Program-made: the position numbers and the translations under genes
Assembly (NCBI RefSeq): GCF_002608075.1
Contig: NZ_LAHA01000008.1
Span: 96,020 to 160,019, forward strand
Direction: 5' to 3'
Length of the DNA stretch: 64,000 nt
DNA from: Nostoc linckia z4
GTDB lineage: Bacteria > Cyanobacteriota > Cyanobacteriia > Cyanobacteriales > Nostocaceae
The notes under the pieces: generated by a model
The model's input: only the letters and a program-made list of their open reading frames with translations
What the model was told of the DNA's origin: nothing
Databases searched by the model: none
In this document: positions 42,221-52,106 of the stretch, piece after piece
Numbering within the stretch: the first letter of the stretch is position 1
How the letters are laid out: each line of letters starts with the position of its first letter

Positions 42221-43810
42221 TTAGCCGTTGCCTAAAATCACATCGCCAGATAAGCGTTGATACAGCAATGCTCCTGTCCAAATGGTCGGAGCGAAACCTG
42301 GATAGCCGGATGAGGCGTTGCAGAAATAGAAATTGTTGAGTGAAGTTTCGTGATTCAGTCGCCCTAAACCCATGTTGCGCGGAGTCAAACTGGAGCCGTA
42401 GGAATTCCCGTTAGGACACCAGCAGAAGCGTTCATTGGTAGTAGGACTGCCTGTGATATGAAAGACCATGTACTCTCTAAAATTCGGTACATAGTGTTTT
42501 TCCACGACATCCAGAATGGAATCTAGGATTTCTTGCTTTTTCTGGTTATAGGCTTTGCGGTCTGTCTCCCGCAATTGCTTGAAGTAGTCATAATTGGCAA
42601 CGGTGAGAAATTCGACAATCTGGCAATCCTCTGGGCAATCCCGTCTCGCTTGGGTCAATAAAGTGGGCGTTGTAATAGCAAAGCTGGGATTGGAAAAGTC
42701 ATTGTGTTCATACATCTGAGCAAAGGCTTCATTCAGATCCTGATGCCCTGTATGCGAGAGATTCCATTTACCAAATCCATAGTCGCGCAGGTCGAGATTT
42801 TTGACGACGCAATAAGCCATGAAGTTGGATGCCGAATATTCATAGTTGAGTTTCCGGCGCAATTTTTGGGAAAACTTTTCCTCCCCAATCATTTTGGCGG
42901 CTTTTTTGGGGTCAATGTTGCAAATCACGGTATCACCTGTAAATTCATGAGTTTGATGGGTGATGAGATTCATTGCCTCAACTCCCGTGACCGTTTTGTC
43001 GATGACTCTAAAATTCGTGATTTCATGGTTGAGTAGCACCTGCCCCCCGTGTGATTCAATCACCTTGACAAATGAATTAATTACACGCTCAAAATGCTGC
43101 GTTGGGTAAAATGCGCCTGCTTGATAGCCTCGAAATAATGCAACCCAGGCATAGAACGATAGTTGGTTGGGAGGCAGCAAAAAATCAGGCCATTGCAGGG
43201 CTAATAAGGTTTGGGCGGCTTGGGGTAGCTGAAACTTGTCAAATACATCTTGAAGTGTGCTGTTGAGATGCTGGACAGCACAGAACACCTCATTTGGATG
43301 TTTCAGTAGTTCAGTCGGTTTGATCGGAGGAGCGAGTATTTGCAAGCCTGCACCAGTCTTTTCCACTTCGTTGACGAATTGGCGAATACGATCCGCGCTT
43401 CTCCTTGCGGAGAGGCTTCGCCAACGCGGCAGCGCTTCGCTATCGCTATGTTCAGGAAACAGTGCCGACAATCGTCGAATCAGTTCCTCTGGTTGTGAGG
43501 GAATATCCAACGCATACCCCGGCATTCGCATATGGTCAAAGCCATCTGGGTCATACCGCTCAAAAGTCACCTCCTGATCTAACCCCAGTCTTTTTAGTAC
43601 CTGATTCACCGTTTGCCCTTCACCGCAGTCCCAAACATAGTGCAGTTGGGCATTAAACGTATATTTTTTAGCCATTGTAAACGTGTGTCCAAAGCCTCCT
43701 GGATGCTCATGGGCTTCGAGGATTTGCACAGACTTGCCAGAGTTTGCCATCAAAGCGCCAAAGACTAATGCTGATAAACCACTGCCGACAATGAGATAAT
43801 CCGGTTTCAT
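42221..43810 (-). CDS. Carotenoid isomerase/retinol-saturase-like flavoprotein
   Basis: A 529-residue oxidoreductase of the phytoene-desaturase superfamily. N-terminal FAD fold (DYLIVGSGLSALVFGALMA, then ILEAHEHPGGFGHTF) and C-terminal FAD segment (FYFCNASSGYPGFAPTIW). It resembles CrtH/RetSat-type enzymes acting on polyenes or long lipids. Between PEHSDS and DRIRQFVNE about 18 residues rich in Arg and Ser (LPRWRSLSARRSA) come from an inserted dispersed repeat, in frame. GAGGAA precedes the start. The substrate is open. Confidence 0.8.
   Translation of the reverse strand: MKPDYLIVGSGLSALVFGALMANSGKSVQILEAHEHPGGFGHTFTMAKKYTFNAQLHYVWDCGEGQTVNQVLKRLGLDQEVTFERYDPDGFDHMRMPGYALDIPSQPEELIRRLSALFPEHSDSEALPRWRSLSARRSADRIRQFVNEVEKTGAGLQILAPPIKPTELLKHPNEVFCAVQHLNSTLQDVFDKFQLPQAAQTLLALQWPDFLLPPNQLSFYAWVALFRGYQAGAFYPTQHFERVINSFVKVIESHGGQVLLNHEITNFRVIDKTVTGVEAMNLITHQTHEFTGDTVICNIDPKKAAKMIGEEKFSQKLRRKLNYEYSASNFMAYCVVKNLDLRDYGFGKWNLSHTGHQDLNEAFAQMYEHNDFSNPSFAITTPTLLTQARRDCPEDCQIVEFLTVANYDYFKQLRETDRKAYNQKKQEILDSILDVVEKHYVPNFREYMVFHITGSPTTNERFCWCPNGNSYGSSLTPRNMGLGRLNHETSLNNFYFCNASSGYPGFAPTIWTGALLYQRLSGDVILGNG
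43394..43445 (-). repeat. Dispersed repeat inserted in the flavoprotein gene
   Basis: A GC-rich stretch (plus strand CTCCTTGCGGAGAGGCTTCG followed by CCAACGCG) lies inside the coding frame. It is a longer version of the insert at 31567 in the TPR gene and of the kind scattered through Nostocales genomes. Confidence 0.7.
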
Positions 43811-44026
43811 AGGATGATTCCTCGGATGATTGAATGAAAAAATGCTGTTTTTTTCAACTAGACCTAAACTTTGAAAGGCATTTAGAACTGCTGGTTTTTA
43901 GCATGGCTGAAATTTAGGCGTTGCTGATTCGATGTATGATGCAGGATTTTGTGGGATCTAAAACCCTTTCTAAAGACTTATCTTTGAGCTAATAAAGACC
44001 TCATTGAACATCTCCTAGCAGGAAAT

Positions 44027-44197
44027 TTAGAGAGAGAAATGTCCTATTGCTATATGAATGAGTCCAAGAGAATGGCAAACCATTAAGCAAGCAGCAAACA
44101 TTAGAAATGTGCCAATAATTTTGCTGACTACATTTTGGGCATTTTTATCTTTTTGGATATCTGGATTATCTGAAGTATCAAAAACTTGTTTGTGCAT
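44027..44197 (-). CDS. Small membrane protein
   Basis: A 56-residue protein. A polar head (MHKQVFDTSDNPDIQKDKN) precedes one hydrophobic helix (IIGTFLMFAACLMVCHSLGL) ending with His residues. GGAGG lies 8 bases before the ATG at 44197, so the longer frame from 44278 is rejected. It begins 38 bases after the phosphoketolase stop and may be the last gene of that operon. The family was not recognised. Confidence 0.6.
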   Translation of the reverse strand: MHKQVFDTSDNPDIQKDKNAQNVVSKIIGTFLMFAACLMVCHSLGLIHIAIGHFSL

Positions 44198-44234
44198 AAA
44201 TACGCCTCCTGAAATCAAACAAAGAAAATCTCTA

Positions 44235-46616
44235 CTAATAAGACCATTTCCAGTTGCTAATTTCAGGTATATCCTCACTATGCTGCTGAATATAGTGCTT
44301 GTGTTCTATCAGCTTGTCTTGCAACATTTGCTTGACATAAGCAGCTTTATATCCGAGTTGTGGCACACGGTCAATCACGTCCATGACCAGATGGAAGCGG
44401 TCTAAATCGTTCAGCACAACCATGTCAAAGGGAGTGGTTGTAGTTCCCTCCTCTTTGTAACCTCGAACATGGAGATTTTTATGGTTCGTTCGACGATAGG
44501 TAAGACGATGAATTAGCCAAGGATAGCCGTGATAAGCAAAGATAATAGGCTTGTCGCTAGTGAAGATTGTGTCAAAATCTTTATCAGATAAACCGTGCGG
44601 ATGCTCGATTTGTGGCTGTAGTTTCATCAAGTCAACCACATTTACTACCCGTATTTTTAACTCAGGGAAGTGCTGACGCATAATATCAACTGCTGCCAAG
44701 GTCTCTAAGGTAGGAATATCCCCCGCGCAAGCCATAACTACGTCTGGTTCGGTACTTTGGTCATTGCTGGCCCACTCCCAGATGCCGATACCTTTAGTAC
44801 AATGCTTGATAGCAGCGTCGATATCAAGGTACTGTAATGCAGGCTGTTTACCAGCGACAATCACGTTGACATAATTACGACTTTTCAGGCAGTGGTCTGT
44901 CACCGATAATAAGGTGTTAGTATCAGGGGGCAAATACACCCGAATTACTTCAGCTTTCTTGTTAACTACATGGTCGATAAAACCGGGGTCTTGGTGTGAA
45001 AAACCATTATGGTCTTGTCGCCACACGTGGGAGGTAAGGAGGTAATTAAGTGAGGCAATTTGTCTGCGCCAAGGGATGTGATGAGTTGTTTTCAGCCACT
45101 TGGCGTGCTGATTAAACATGGAGTCAATGATGTGGATAAACGCCTCGTAGCAGGAAAAGAAACCGTGACGGCCTGTAAGCAGATAGCCTTCTAACCAACC
45201 TTGGCAAGTAGTTTCACTCAGAATTTCCATCACCCGCCCGTTGGGTGATAGGTGTTCGTCTTCAGGGAGTATTTCAGCAACCCAAGCCCTATCTGTGGCT
45301 TCCAATGCTGCACCTAAACGATTGGACTCGGTTTCGTCGGGTCCAAAAATGCGAAAATTCCGGCTTTGTAAGTTCTCTCGCATTACATCTCGGAGAAACT
45401 TGCCCATCACCTTGGTAGCTTCAGCAATATTAGTCCCCGGTTTGGATACATCAACGGCATAATCTTGGAACTCAGGTATTTTGAGGTCGCGCAGCAAGAT
45501 ACCACCGTTGGCATGGGGATTATCGCCCATACGTTGGTGTCCTTGAGGTGCGAGTTCCGCTAATTCCGGATGCAGCTTGCCATTTTCGTCGAATAGTTCT
45601 TGAGGCTTGTAACTTTGCATCCACTCTTCAAGAAGTTTCAGGTGTTCCGGTTTGCTAGCTAATTCCCCAAAAGGAACTTGATGCGATCGCCAGTAATCTT
45701 CAGTCTTTTTCCCATCAACTTCCTTTGGCCCCGTCCAACCTTTGGGAGATTTTAAAATAATCATGGGCCATTGGGGACGCTGTTGAAAACCGTTTTTCCG
45801 TGCGTCTTCTTGAATTTCGTGAATTTCCTGGATAACGATATCGAGTGTTGCTGCCATCTGTTGATGCATAGTTTCCGGTTCGGAACCTTCAACAAAATAA
45901 GGCTTGTAGCCATAACCGACAAACAAACTTTCCAACTCTCTGTGGCTTATCCGCGCCAGTACGGTCGGATTGGCAATTTTATAGCCATTAAGGTGGAGGA
46001 TTGGCAGTACTACACCATCATGCACTGGGTTAAGAAACTTGTTGGAATGCCAGCTAGAAGCTAAGGCCGCGGTTTCTGCTTCGCCATCACCTACAACACA
46101 AGCAACTATCAAGTCATGATTGTCAAAAGCAGCACCATAGGCGTGGGAAAGGGCATAACCCAATTCACCGCCTTCGTGGATTGAACCGGGAGTTTCTGGT
46201 GCAACATGGCTGGGGATACCACCAGGAAAGGAAAACTGTTTGAAAAGTTTTTTCATGCCCTCAGCATCTTGAGAAATGTTGGGGTAATATTCGCTGTAAG
46301 TCCCTTCCAAGTATGTATTTGCTACCAGTCCGGGGCCACCGTGACCGGGGCCTGCAATATAAATCATGTTTAGGTCATATTTTTTGATAACTCGATTGAG
46401 GTGAACGTAGACAAAGTTTAGACCAGGAGTTGTTCCCCAGTGACCCAAGAGTCGCGGTTTGACTTGTTCTAGCTTCAGTGGTTCTTTCAGCAGGGGATTA
46501 TCGAGTAAATATATTTGCCCAACAGAAAGGTAGTTAGCTGCACACCAGTAGGCATTTATTTTACGCAATTCTTCTGCGCTTAGGGGTTTTGACTGTATGG
46601 AAATTGTTGTTGTCAT
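44235..46616 (-). CDS. xfp: Xylulose-5-phosphate/fructose-6-phosphate phosphoketolase
   Basis: A 793-residue thiamine-diphosphate enzyme splitting xylulose-5-P or fructose-6-P with phosphate to acetyl-phosphate and a sugar phosphate. Landmarks: an N-terminal [20 protein letters not shown], the cofactor segment [22 protein letters not shown] (given here only as GDGEAET and SSWHSNKF), and a C-terminal [14 protein letters not shown]. The length is normal for the family. It is a carbon-metabolism gene set inside a metal-resistance block, next to the CopB-type ATPase and not far from a glucan phosphorylase. Confidence 0.95.
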   Translation of the reverse strand: MTTTISIQSKPLSAEELRKINAYWCAANYLSVGQIYLLDNPLLKEPLKLEQVKPRLLGHWGTTPGLNFVYVHLNRVIKKYDLNMIYIAGPGHGGPGLVANTYLEGTYSEYYPNISQDAEGMKKLFKQFSFPGGIPSHVAPETPGSIHEGGELGYALSHAYGAAFDNHDLIVACVVGDGEAETAALASSWHSNKFLNPVHDGVVLPILHLNGYKIANPTVLARISHRELESLFVGYGYKPYFVEGSEPETMHQQMAATLDIVIQEIHEIQEDARKNGFQQRPQWPMIILKSPKGWTGPKEVDGKKTEDYWRSHQVPFGELASKPEHLKLLEEWMQSYKPQELFDENGKLHPELAELAPQGHQRMGDNPHANGGILLRDLKIPEFQDYAVDVSKPGTNIAEATKVMGKFLRDVMRENLQSRNFRIFGPDETESNRLGAALEATDRAWVAEILPEDEHLSPNGRVMEILSETTCQGWLEGYLLTGRHGFFSCYEAFIHIIDSMFNQHAKWLKTTHHIPWRRQIASLNYLLTSHVWRQDHNGFSHQDPGFIDHVVNKKAEVIRVYLPPDTNTLLSVTDHCLKSRNYVNVIVAGKQPALQYLDIDAAIKHCTKGIGIWEWASNDQSTEPDVVMACAGDIPTLETLAAVDIMRQHFPELKIRVVNVVDLMKLQPQIEHPHGLSDKDFDTIFTSDKPIIFAYHGYPWLIHRLTYRRTNHKNLHVRGYKEEGTTTTPFDMVVLNDLDRFHLVMDVIDRVPQLGYKAAYVKQMLQDKLIEHKHYIQQHSEDIPEISNWKWSY

Positions 46617-46760
46617 AGTTCTGAATCTTTATAAAAAGGAGGTAAAAATTAAGTTTTTACTTCGGAAGCGTTATCCTTTTTGTCTTTGATGATTAGCAAT
46701 TGGGACATTTCGAGATTGCAAACTTTCCTAAAACTTTGCGCTACAAGTCCCAAACTATGC

Positions 46761-48797
46761 CTAACTTAACTGCACTCGTCGCAGCAACATTGCATTAATA
46801 GATACAACCACAGTAGAAACACTCATGAACACTGCTGCTAAAGCTGGAGGAAGCAAGATACCTAAAGGATAGGCAACACCAGCTGCTAGGGGAATACCAA
46901 TAACGTTGTAACCCGTTGCCCAAAGAAGGTTCTGAAGCATTTTATCGTAGGTCGCTTTTGATAGTTTTAAGGCATAGGCAGCGTCTAAAGGATTACTCTT
47001 AATCAGTACTAAATCAGCAGACTCAATTGCTACATTAGTGCCTGCTCCAATAGCGAGTCCTAAATCTGACTCAAACAAAGCAGGTGCATCATTTATACCG
47101 TCGCCAACAAATGCTGTAGGCTGTGATGCTTTTAATTTGCGGACAATCGCAGCTTTGTCCTGCGGTAGGACGCGGGCATAGTAACGGTCGATACCCAAAT
47201 CCTCTGCAACAGTTTTTGCGACTGCTTCAGCATCTCCAGTAATCATAACTACCTGAACCTGCATTTCTTGGAGTCGCTGTACTGCGGTACGTGCCTGTTC
47301 TCGTACTTTGTCTGCCAGTCCAAACAGAGCAATCAAACGCTCATCATCTAACAGGGCGATCGCACTCTCGCCACGAGACTCAATATTTTCTAAACCCGTT
47401 TGCAACTTGGCAGAAAAAGCCAGATTCAACTCCTGCGCCCATTCCGGTCGCCCAACTCGATAGCGTTTGCCATTGACACTACCTTCAACCCCTTTGCCTG
47501 CAACAGCTTGGAAATCTCTCGCTTTTGGCAAAGACAATTGACGGATTTCGGCTTCTTGCACCACTGCTTGAGCCAAAGGGTGTTCTGACAAAGCTTCTAG
47601 GGCAGCAGCAATAGAGAGTGCTTCTAGCTCATCCATACCTTCGGTATAAATCCGCTGTACCCCAAACCGACCTTCAGTGAGGGTTCCGGTTTTGTCAAAA
47701 GCGATCGCTTTAATTTTCCGGGCACGCTCAAAGGCTTCTCGCCGTCGCACCAAAATTCCATGCTTTGCAGATAAGCCAGTGGCGTTAACAATTACTAGTG
47801 GAATTGCCAAACCGAGAGCATGGGGACAGGCAATTACAAGCACTGTAACGGCTCGTTCAATAGCGAACACTAATCCAGCATTCAACCCAAACCAGACAAC
47901 AAACGTCAGTGTTCCTACTCCAATAGCAATCAAGGTTAGCCAGTAGGCAATCTGATCCGCCAGCGCCTGAAAGCGGCTGCGCGACGATTGGGCTTCTTCC
48001 ACCAAGCGCATAATCTGGTTCAGAGTTGTCTGCTCTCCCGTGCGTGTTACCTTGACGGTTAAGGCTCCTTCTGCATTGACAGCACCTGCAACCACCTCAT
48101 CCCCAAATTGCTTCGTAACCGGACGCGACTCTCCGGTGAGAAATGCTTCATTGACGCTAGAAGCTCCTTCCTCTACCTCCCCGTCAATAGGAATCTGTTC
48201 TCCAGGGCGGATGAGAATCAGGTCGCCTTGTTGCAACTCTCCTACGGGTACATCCTCAATCCGCCCCTGCACCAGGCGATGAGCAATATCTGGTACAAGG
48301 TTTGCCAGGTGTTCCAAAGCACGACTGGCTCCCTGCACCGATGCCATTTCAATCCAGTGACCCAGCAACATAATATCCACCAGAGTGACCAGTTCCCAAT
48401 AGAACGACTGTCCCCCTAATCTCAAAAAAGTGATTGCCAGACTGTAAACGAAAGCAACGGTAATCGCCAGAGCTATCAGGGTCATCATCCCAACTTTGCT
48501 CCGAAGTTCGTACCAAGCTCCTTTGAGGAAGACCCAACCGCCGTAAAAGTAAATTATGATACTTAGGAAAGACCCCACCCAGTTTGAACCTGGAAACTGC
48601 ACTGCTTCATAGCCAAACCAACCCTGAAAAGCTGGATCGTAGTAAAGAACGGGTAGCGTCAGCACAAGACAGATAAAGAAGCGTCGCTTAAATATCTCCG
48701 GGTTATGTCCAGCGTGTTTATCGTGCCTCTCATGTTTACTGGGGGAAGTGGAAGCTCTGTGTGAATCGTGTCCATGATGCCCTTGTTCGTGTTGCAT
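46761..48797 (-). CDS. copB: CopB-type P1B-3 ATPase
   Basis: A 678-residue pump. A His-rich N-terminus (HEQGHHGHDSHR, KHERHDKHAGH) without HMA domains, the membrane motif CPH (324-326, IACPHALGLAIP), DKTGT (D368), GDGINDAP and a last helix MSVSTVVVSINAMLL. CPH is the mark of the P1B-3 group, exporting Cu(II) and possibly Ag(I)/Cu(I). It ends 144 bases before the phosphoketolase and starts 10 bases after the universal stress protein stop, an operon-like distance. Confidence 0.93.
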   Translation of the reverse strand: MQHEQGHHGHDSHRASTSPSKHERHDKHAGHNPEIFKRRFFICLVLTLPVLYYDPAFQGWFGYEAVQFPGSNWVGSFLSIIIYFYGGWVFLKGAWYELRSKVGMMTLIALAITVAFVYSLAITFLRLGGQSFYWELVTLVDIMLLGHWIEMASVQGASRALEHLANLVPDIAHRLVQGRIEDVPVGELQQGDLILIRPGEQIPIDGEVEEGASSVNEAFLTGESRPVTKQFGDEVVAGAVNAEGALTVKVTRTGEQTTLNQIMRLVEEAQSSRSRFQALADQIAYWLTLIAIGVGTLTFVVWFGLNAGLVFAIERAVTVLVIACPHALGLAIPLVIVNATGLSAKHGILVRRREAFERARKIKAIAFDKTGTLTEGRFGVQRIYTEGMDELEALSIAAALEALSEHPLAQAVVQEAEIRQLSLPKARDFQAVAGKGVEGSVNGKRYRVGRPEWAQELNLAFSAKLQTGLENIESRGESAIALLDDERLIALFGLADKVREQARTAVQRLQEMQVQVVMITGDAEAVAKTVAEDLGIDRYYARVLPQDKAAIVRKLKASQPTAFVGDGINDAPALFESDLGLAIGAGTNVAIESADLVLIKSNPLDAAYALKLSKATYDKMLQNLLWATGYNVIGIPLAAGVAYPLGILLPPALAAVFMSVSTVVVSINAMLLRRVQLS

Positions 48798-48807
48798 AAG
48801 TTAATCC

Positions 48808-49335
48808 TCAATTGAACTGCTTATCCAATGGTCGCGTTGTGTACCCCGCAGTCTCTAGAGCTTTCTGAATAGTTAGGACAGAACAAGGAGCATAATGAAG
48901 TACGTAATTACTGACACTCCCCAGAAATAACTCACTCAAACCGGAATGACCCCGCCGCCCGATGACAATTAAGTCAGCCTCCCAAGTACGAGCGACATCA
49001 CAAATAGTTCGACCAGGATTGCCTAGTTTTTGAGAATATTCTGCGTTCACTCCAGCGGCTATTGCTTCGGCAGCGTGCGCCCTTACCATCTTCAAACCCT
49101 TCTGGGAAAATTCCTCCCACATTTTTTGGCAGTGTTGAGCAGCTTCGCTGTTTGTTCCCGCGTAATAATAGGTGTTTAAAAGTCCAGAGGTATCTGGACA
49201 ATCCTCTTCATCTGGAGATAAAATGTGTAACACCATAAGGCTTGCTGCGTTAGCTTTTGCTTGGGCAAGTGCTTCTTCAAAAACACGCTTGCTAAATTTA
49301 GAACAATCTATTGCAACCAGAATCTTACGAAACAT
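48808..49335 (-). CDS. Universal stress protein (UspA family)
   Basis: A 175-residue protein with the Usp fold: start MFRKILVAIDCSKFS, a central VLHILSP strand, and the ATP-binding motif GRRGHSGLSELFLGSVS followed by PCSVLTI. The ATG at 49335 has AGGAGA 6 bases upstream; 31 further upstream codons are rejected. Usp proteins act in stress survival, often binding ATP. It stands 28 bases after the glucan phosphorylase and 10 before the CopB-type ATPase, so all three are probably one transcript. Confidence 0.9.
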   Translation of the reverse strand: MFRKILVAIDCSKFSKRVFEEALAQAKANAASLMVLHILSPDEEDCPDTSGLLNTYYYAGTNSEAAQHCQKMWEEFSQKGLKMVRAHAAEAIAAGVNAEYSQKLGNPGRTICDVARTWEADLIVIGRRGHSGLSELFLGSVSNYVLHYAPCSVLTIQKALETAGYTTRPLDKQFN

Positions 49336-49363
49336 AAAAATCTCCTGAGTTTTAGAAAAACCT

Positions 49364-51223
49364 TCAGGGTAAATAAGCATTCGTGACATACTGCTGTACC
49401 ATGCGATGAGTATTAAAAAATGAGGCATTTAGTGCGATCGCATATCGCATTACATCCACCCACCGCTCGCGTTCCTGATAAAACATCGGAGCAATTACGT
49501 TTTTCAACTTCTGATATAAGTCCTCTGCATCCTGTCGGTTGAGAATGTCTGAACCAGAAAACTCAGGTTCTCTAGAACCAATAGACCAGCCAGTCACTCC
49601 TTCGATATGCCCCTCAATCCACCAACCATCGAGTATGCTGAAACTAGGAACGCCGTTATGTGCTGCCTTCATACCCGATGTTCCAGAAGCTTCTAAAGGT
49701 CGCTGTGGCGTATTGAGCCAGAGATCCACGCCAGACACAATCAGTCTGGATAGCTCCATGTCATAATTTTCTAAAAAAACTACAGGTATCTGCTTCTGTA
49801 ATTGGTGGGAAATTTCAAATATCCGTCGAATTAACTCTTTGCCAGAATAATCTTTAGGGTGCGCCTTACCAGCAAAGATAAACTGTAAAGAACCGACTTT
49901 TTGGCTAATCTCTAGCAGTTGATTGATGTCTGAGAAGACTAAATCTGCTCGTTTGTAAGGTGTTGCCCTGCGAGCAAACCCAATTGTCAGGGTATCCGCA
50001 GATAACGAAAGATGAGTTTGTTCCTGAATGTGAGCTAAAAGATGTGCTTTAGCCGCCAAATGGGCTGACCAAATCTCCTTTTGGGGAATACTGATGGCGT
50101 GCCGTAGCATCGATGGGTCGTTACTCCAGCCAGGAATATATTGGTTGTAGAGGGTTCTAAAGCTGTCACAAGTCCATGTCCATGAGTGAACACCATTTGT
50201 AATGTGATGGATGGGGTAGCCAGGGAACATTTCTTGCGAAACTTCTTCGTGCCGCTTGGCAACACCGTTGACATAGTGGCTCAAGTTTAGTCCTAGCATA
50301 GTCATGTTGAGGCGATCGCGTCCCCCCAACATTTGCAGTACATCAAACGGCACTATTTGCCCCAAACTATACTGCACTAAACCGTAGTCAAACTGGTCGT
50401 GCCCTGCTGGAACAGGGGTATGAGTAGTAAAGACGCATTGATTTCTGATACTGCTAAAATTCCATGCTTCTGTATTTATCCCGTTTCGTTCTTTTAGCAA
50501 TTCCAAAACCAGCAAACTGGCGTGTCCTTCGTTCATATGGAATCTTTCAATTTCTCTGTAACCGAGGACGTTGAGCATTCTGACACCACCAATTCCCAGC
50601 AGAATTTCCTGGGCTAGCCGATATCGCTCATCTCCGCCATAGAGAACATCAGTTAAAGTACGGTCATAATTAGTATTTTGCTCAACATTAGTATCTAGCA
50701 AAATTAAAGGGACGTTGTAGTCACTTAAGCCAACAATGTCATATTGCCAAGCTCGAACTTGTACAGTTCTCTGTTCAATTTCGACCTGAACAGTTTCAGA
50801 CAAAAGGTGCAGGAAATGTTCGGGACTCCACAAAATAGGAAATTCCTGCTGTCCTCCCCACTCATCCAACTTTTGGTGAAAGTAACCTTTGCGATAGAGT
50901 AGACTTACCCCAACCGCAGGTATTCGCAAATCGGCAAAGGATTTCAAAGTGTCACCAGCCAGTATACCTAAACCGCCACTGTAAGTTGGCATAGCAGAAC
51001 CAACAGCCACCTCCATCGAGAAATAGGCAACCCGCCGATTTTCTTTGGCTTCGTCGTAACTAGTGGTAGTTAATGTGGTGATATATAACTCTGGATGCTG
51101 AAAAAATTTGTTTCGACAGAATTCGGAGCAGAAGTGAATTTTTTGCTCCTGGTAAAAGGCAGTGATTTCTCTGCCTGGTTGAACAGTCATGCCACAAACT
51201 GGGTCTTTTAAAATAGGGTTCAT
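49364..51223 (-). CDS. glgP: Alpha-glucan phosphorylase with N-terminal YHS domain
   Basis: A 619-residue fusion. Residues 1-45 form a YHS metal-binding domain (DPVCGMTV with C10; FCSEFC with C32 and C36), nearly the same as those in the CopA at 53836 and the free YHS protein at 56068. The rest is a GT35 phosphorylase of the short bacterial/archaeal type, with YFSMEVAVG, FHMNEGHASLL and the pyridoxal-phosphate segment GTSGMKAAHNG (Lys about 519). It should release glucose-1-phosphate from glycogen. The ATG at 51223 starts just before the YHS domain; a TTG 45 bases upstream is less likely. A scrap of a second copy is at 39178. Confidence 0.9.
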   Translation of the reverse strand: MNPILKDPVCGMTVQPGREITAFYQEQKIHFCSEFCRNKFFQHPELYITTLTTTSYDEAKENRRVAYFSMEVAVGSAMPTYSGGLGILAGDTLKSFADLRIPAVGVSLLYRKGYFHQKLDEWGGQQEFPILWSPEHFLHLLSETVQVEIEQRTVQVRAWQYDIVGLSDYNVPLILLDTNVEQNTNYDRTLTDVLYGGDERYRLAQEILLGIGGVRMLNVLGYREIERFHMNEGHASLLVLELLKERNGINTEAWNFSSIRNQCVFTTHTPVPAGHDQFDYGLVQYSLGQIVPFDVLQMLGGRDRLNMTMLGLNLSHYVNGVAKRHEEVSQEMFPGYPIHHITNGVHSWTWTCDSFRTLYNQYIPGWSNDPSMLRHAISIPQKEIWSAHLAAKAHLLAHIQEQTHLSLSADTLTIGFARRATPYKRADLVFSDINQLLEISQKVGSLQFIFAGKAHPKDYSGKELIRRIFEISHQLQKQIPVVFLENYDMELSRLIVSGVDLWLNTPQRPLEASGTSGMKAAHNGVPSFSILDGWWIEGHIEGVTGWSIGSREPEFSGSDILNRQDAEDLYQKLKNVIAPMFYQERERWVDVMRYAIALNASFFNTHRMVQQYVTNAYLP

Positions 51224-51329
51224 AGGTTTTCTTTTATTTTGATAGTTATTAACCCTTGTGATGCCCAATCCTTAGTTTTTTCGAGTCTAAAGCCACATTG
51301 TTATCAACTTAATATTCCTAGAATTTCTC

Positions 51330-51372
51330 CCTACCCTACTGGCATAGGTGATAGCATCAACCGTAGGGTAGG
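51330..51372. terminator. GC-rich inverted repeat between DUF1269 and phosphorylase genes
   Basis: CCTACCCTAC (51330-51339) pairs exactly with GTAGGGTAGG (51363-51372), loop 23 bases. It lies between the DUF1269 stop and the phosphorylase start, both on the minus strand. It could end the upstream transcript or be part of the phosphorylase leader. A T-run follows only on the plus strand (ATAAAAATTTTT), where no gene needs it. Confidence 0.5.
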
Positions 51373-51401
51373 ATAAAAATTTTTGCAGTTAGTTATGGAA
51401 A

Positions 51402-51914
51402 TTAAATCTTGTCAACAAACTCTTCTTTGGCTTCAAGTTTTGTTAAAGCTGCCTGTAGTTTTGCTTCATCTTCTTTTGATAGTGAAGTTCGTAAAACTTT
51501 ACCATCAAATTTGCTCAAATCGTCTAACACTTTGTCTGGAGTAGACTTTTTCACAAGTATAAATAAAGCAGATGTTCCCGGCTCTATTGTGTTACCAAGT
51601 TCTCGAATAAAGTTATCGTCAATGCCAATATCAGTAAGCGCTCCCGAAATTGCGCCAGCAGCCGCACCAAAGAGAGCCAACATTGGGTGGAAGAATATCA
51701 AACCAAGAAGCAGTCCCCAAAAACCTCCAGTTAATGCACCAGAAGTTACAAGTTCTTGGGTTTGTTTAATCTTGACTTTGCCTTCTTTATTTCTAACAAC
51801 AATAGCGGCATCTTCTAGGTCAATAAGATACTCTAGTTCCAGTTTTCTTAGATCAATCAGAACCTCATCTGCTTTAAACTCATCTTTGAAGCCAATAACA
51901 ATTAAATCGCTCAT
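51402..51914 (-). CDS. DUF1269 membrane-associated protein
   Basis: A 170-residue protein. N-terminal alpha/beta part (DLIVIGFKDEFKADEVL), a glycine-rich hydrophobic hairpin (GALTGGFWGLLLGLIFFHP, FGAAAGAISGALTDIG), and a C-terminal part (TSALFILVKKS) with a charged tail. This is the DUF1269 family, found in stress-related operons; the biochemical role is unknown. TAGGAG-like text (CAGGAGAAA) lies before the start. A 206-codon frame on the opposite strand is a shadow. Confidence 0.85.
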   Translation of the reverse strand: MSDLIVIGFKDEFKADEVLIDLRKLELEYLIDLEDAAIVVRNKEGKVKIKQTQELVTSGALTGGFWGLLLGLIFFHPMLALFGAAAGAISGALTDIGIDDNFIRELGNTIEPGTSALFILVKKSTPDKVLDDLSKFDGKVLRTSLSKEDEAKLQAALTKLEAKEEFVDKI

Positions 51915-52106
51915 AGTTTTCTCCTGTGTAAATTGGGTTTTAATTGTTCAATTTGGTATGTTGCAAAAAATTAGAAAAATACTAGCACCGCTACTCTGCG
52001 AGAAGCCGCGCTATGCACGTCTACTCTGAAGTCACGCCTTCTGAAGTCAAAAGTTAAAAAATCTTTTACTTCGTAACTGCAAGATTTTTCATGCATATTG
52101 GACTTC

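Noticed and set aside
51409..52029. 206-codon plus-strand frame opposite DUF1269
   Set aside because: It runs antisense to a clear DUF1269 gene, has low-complexity Ser-rich composition and no ribosome-binding site or recognisable domain.
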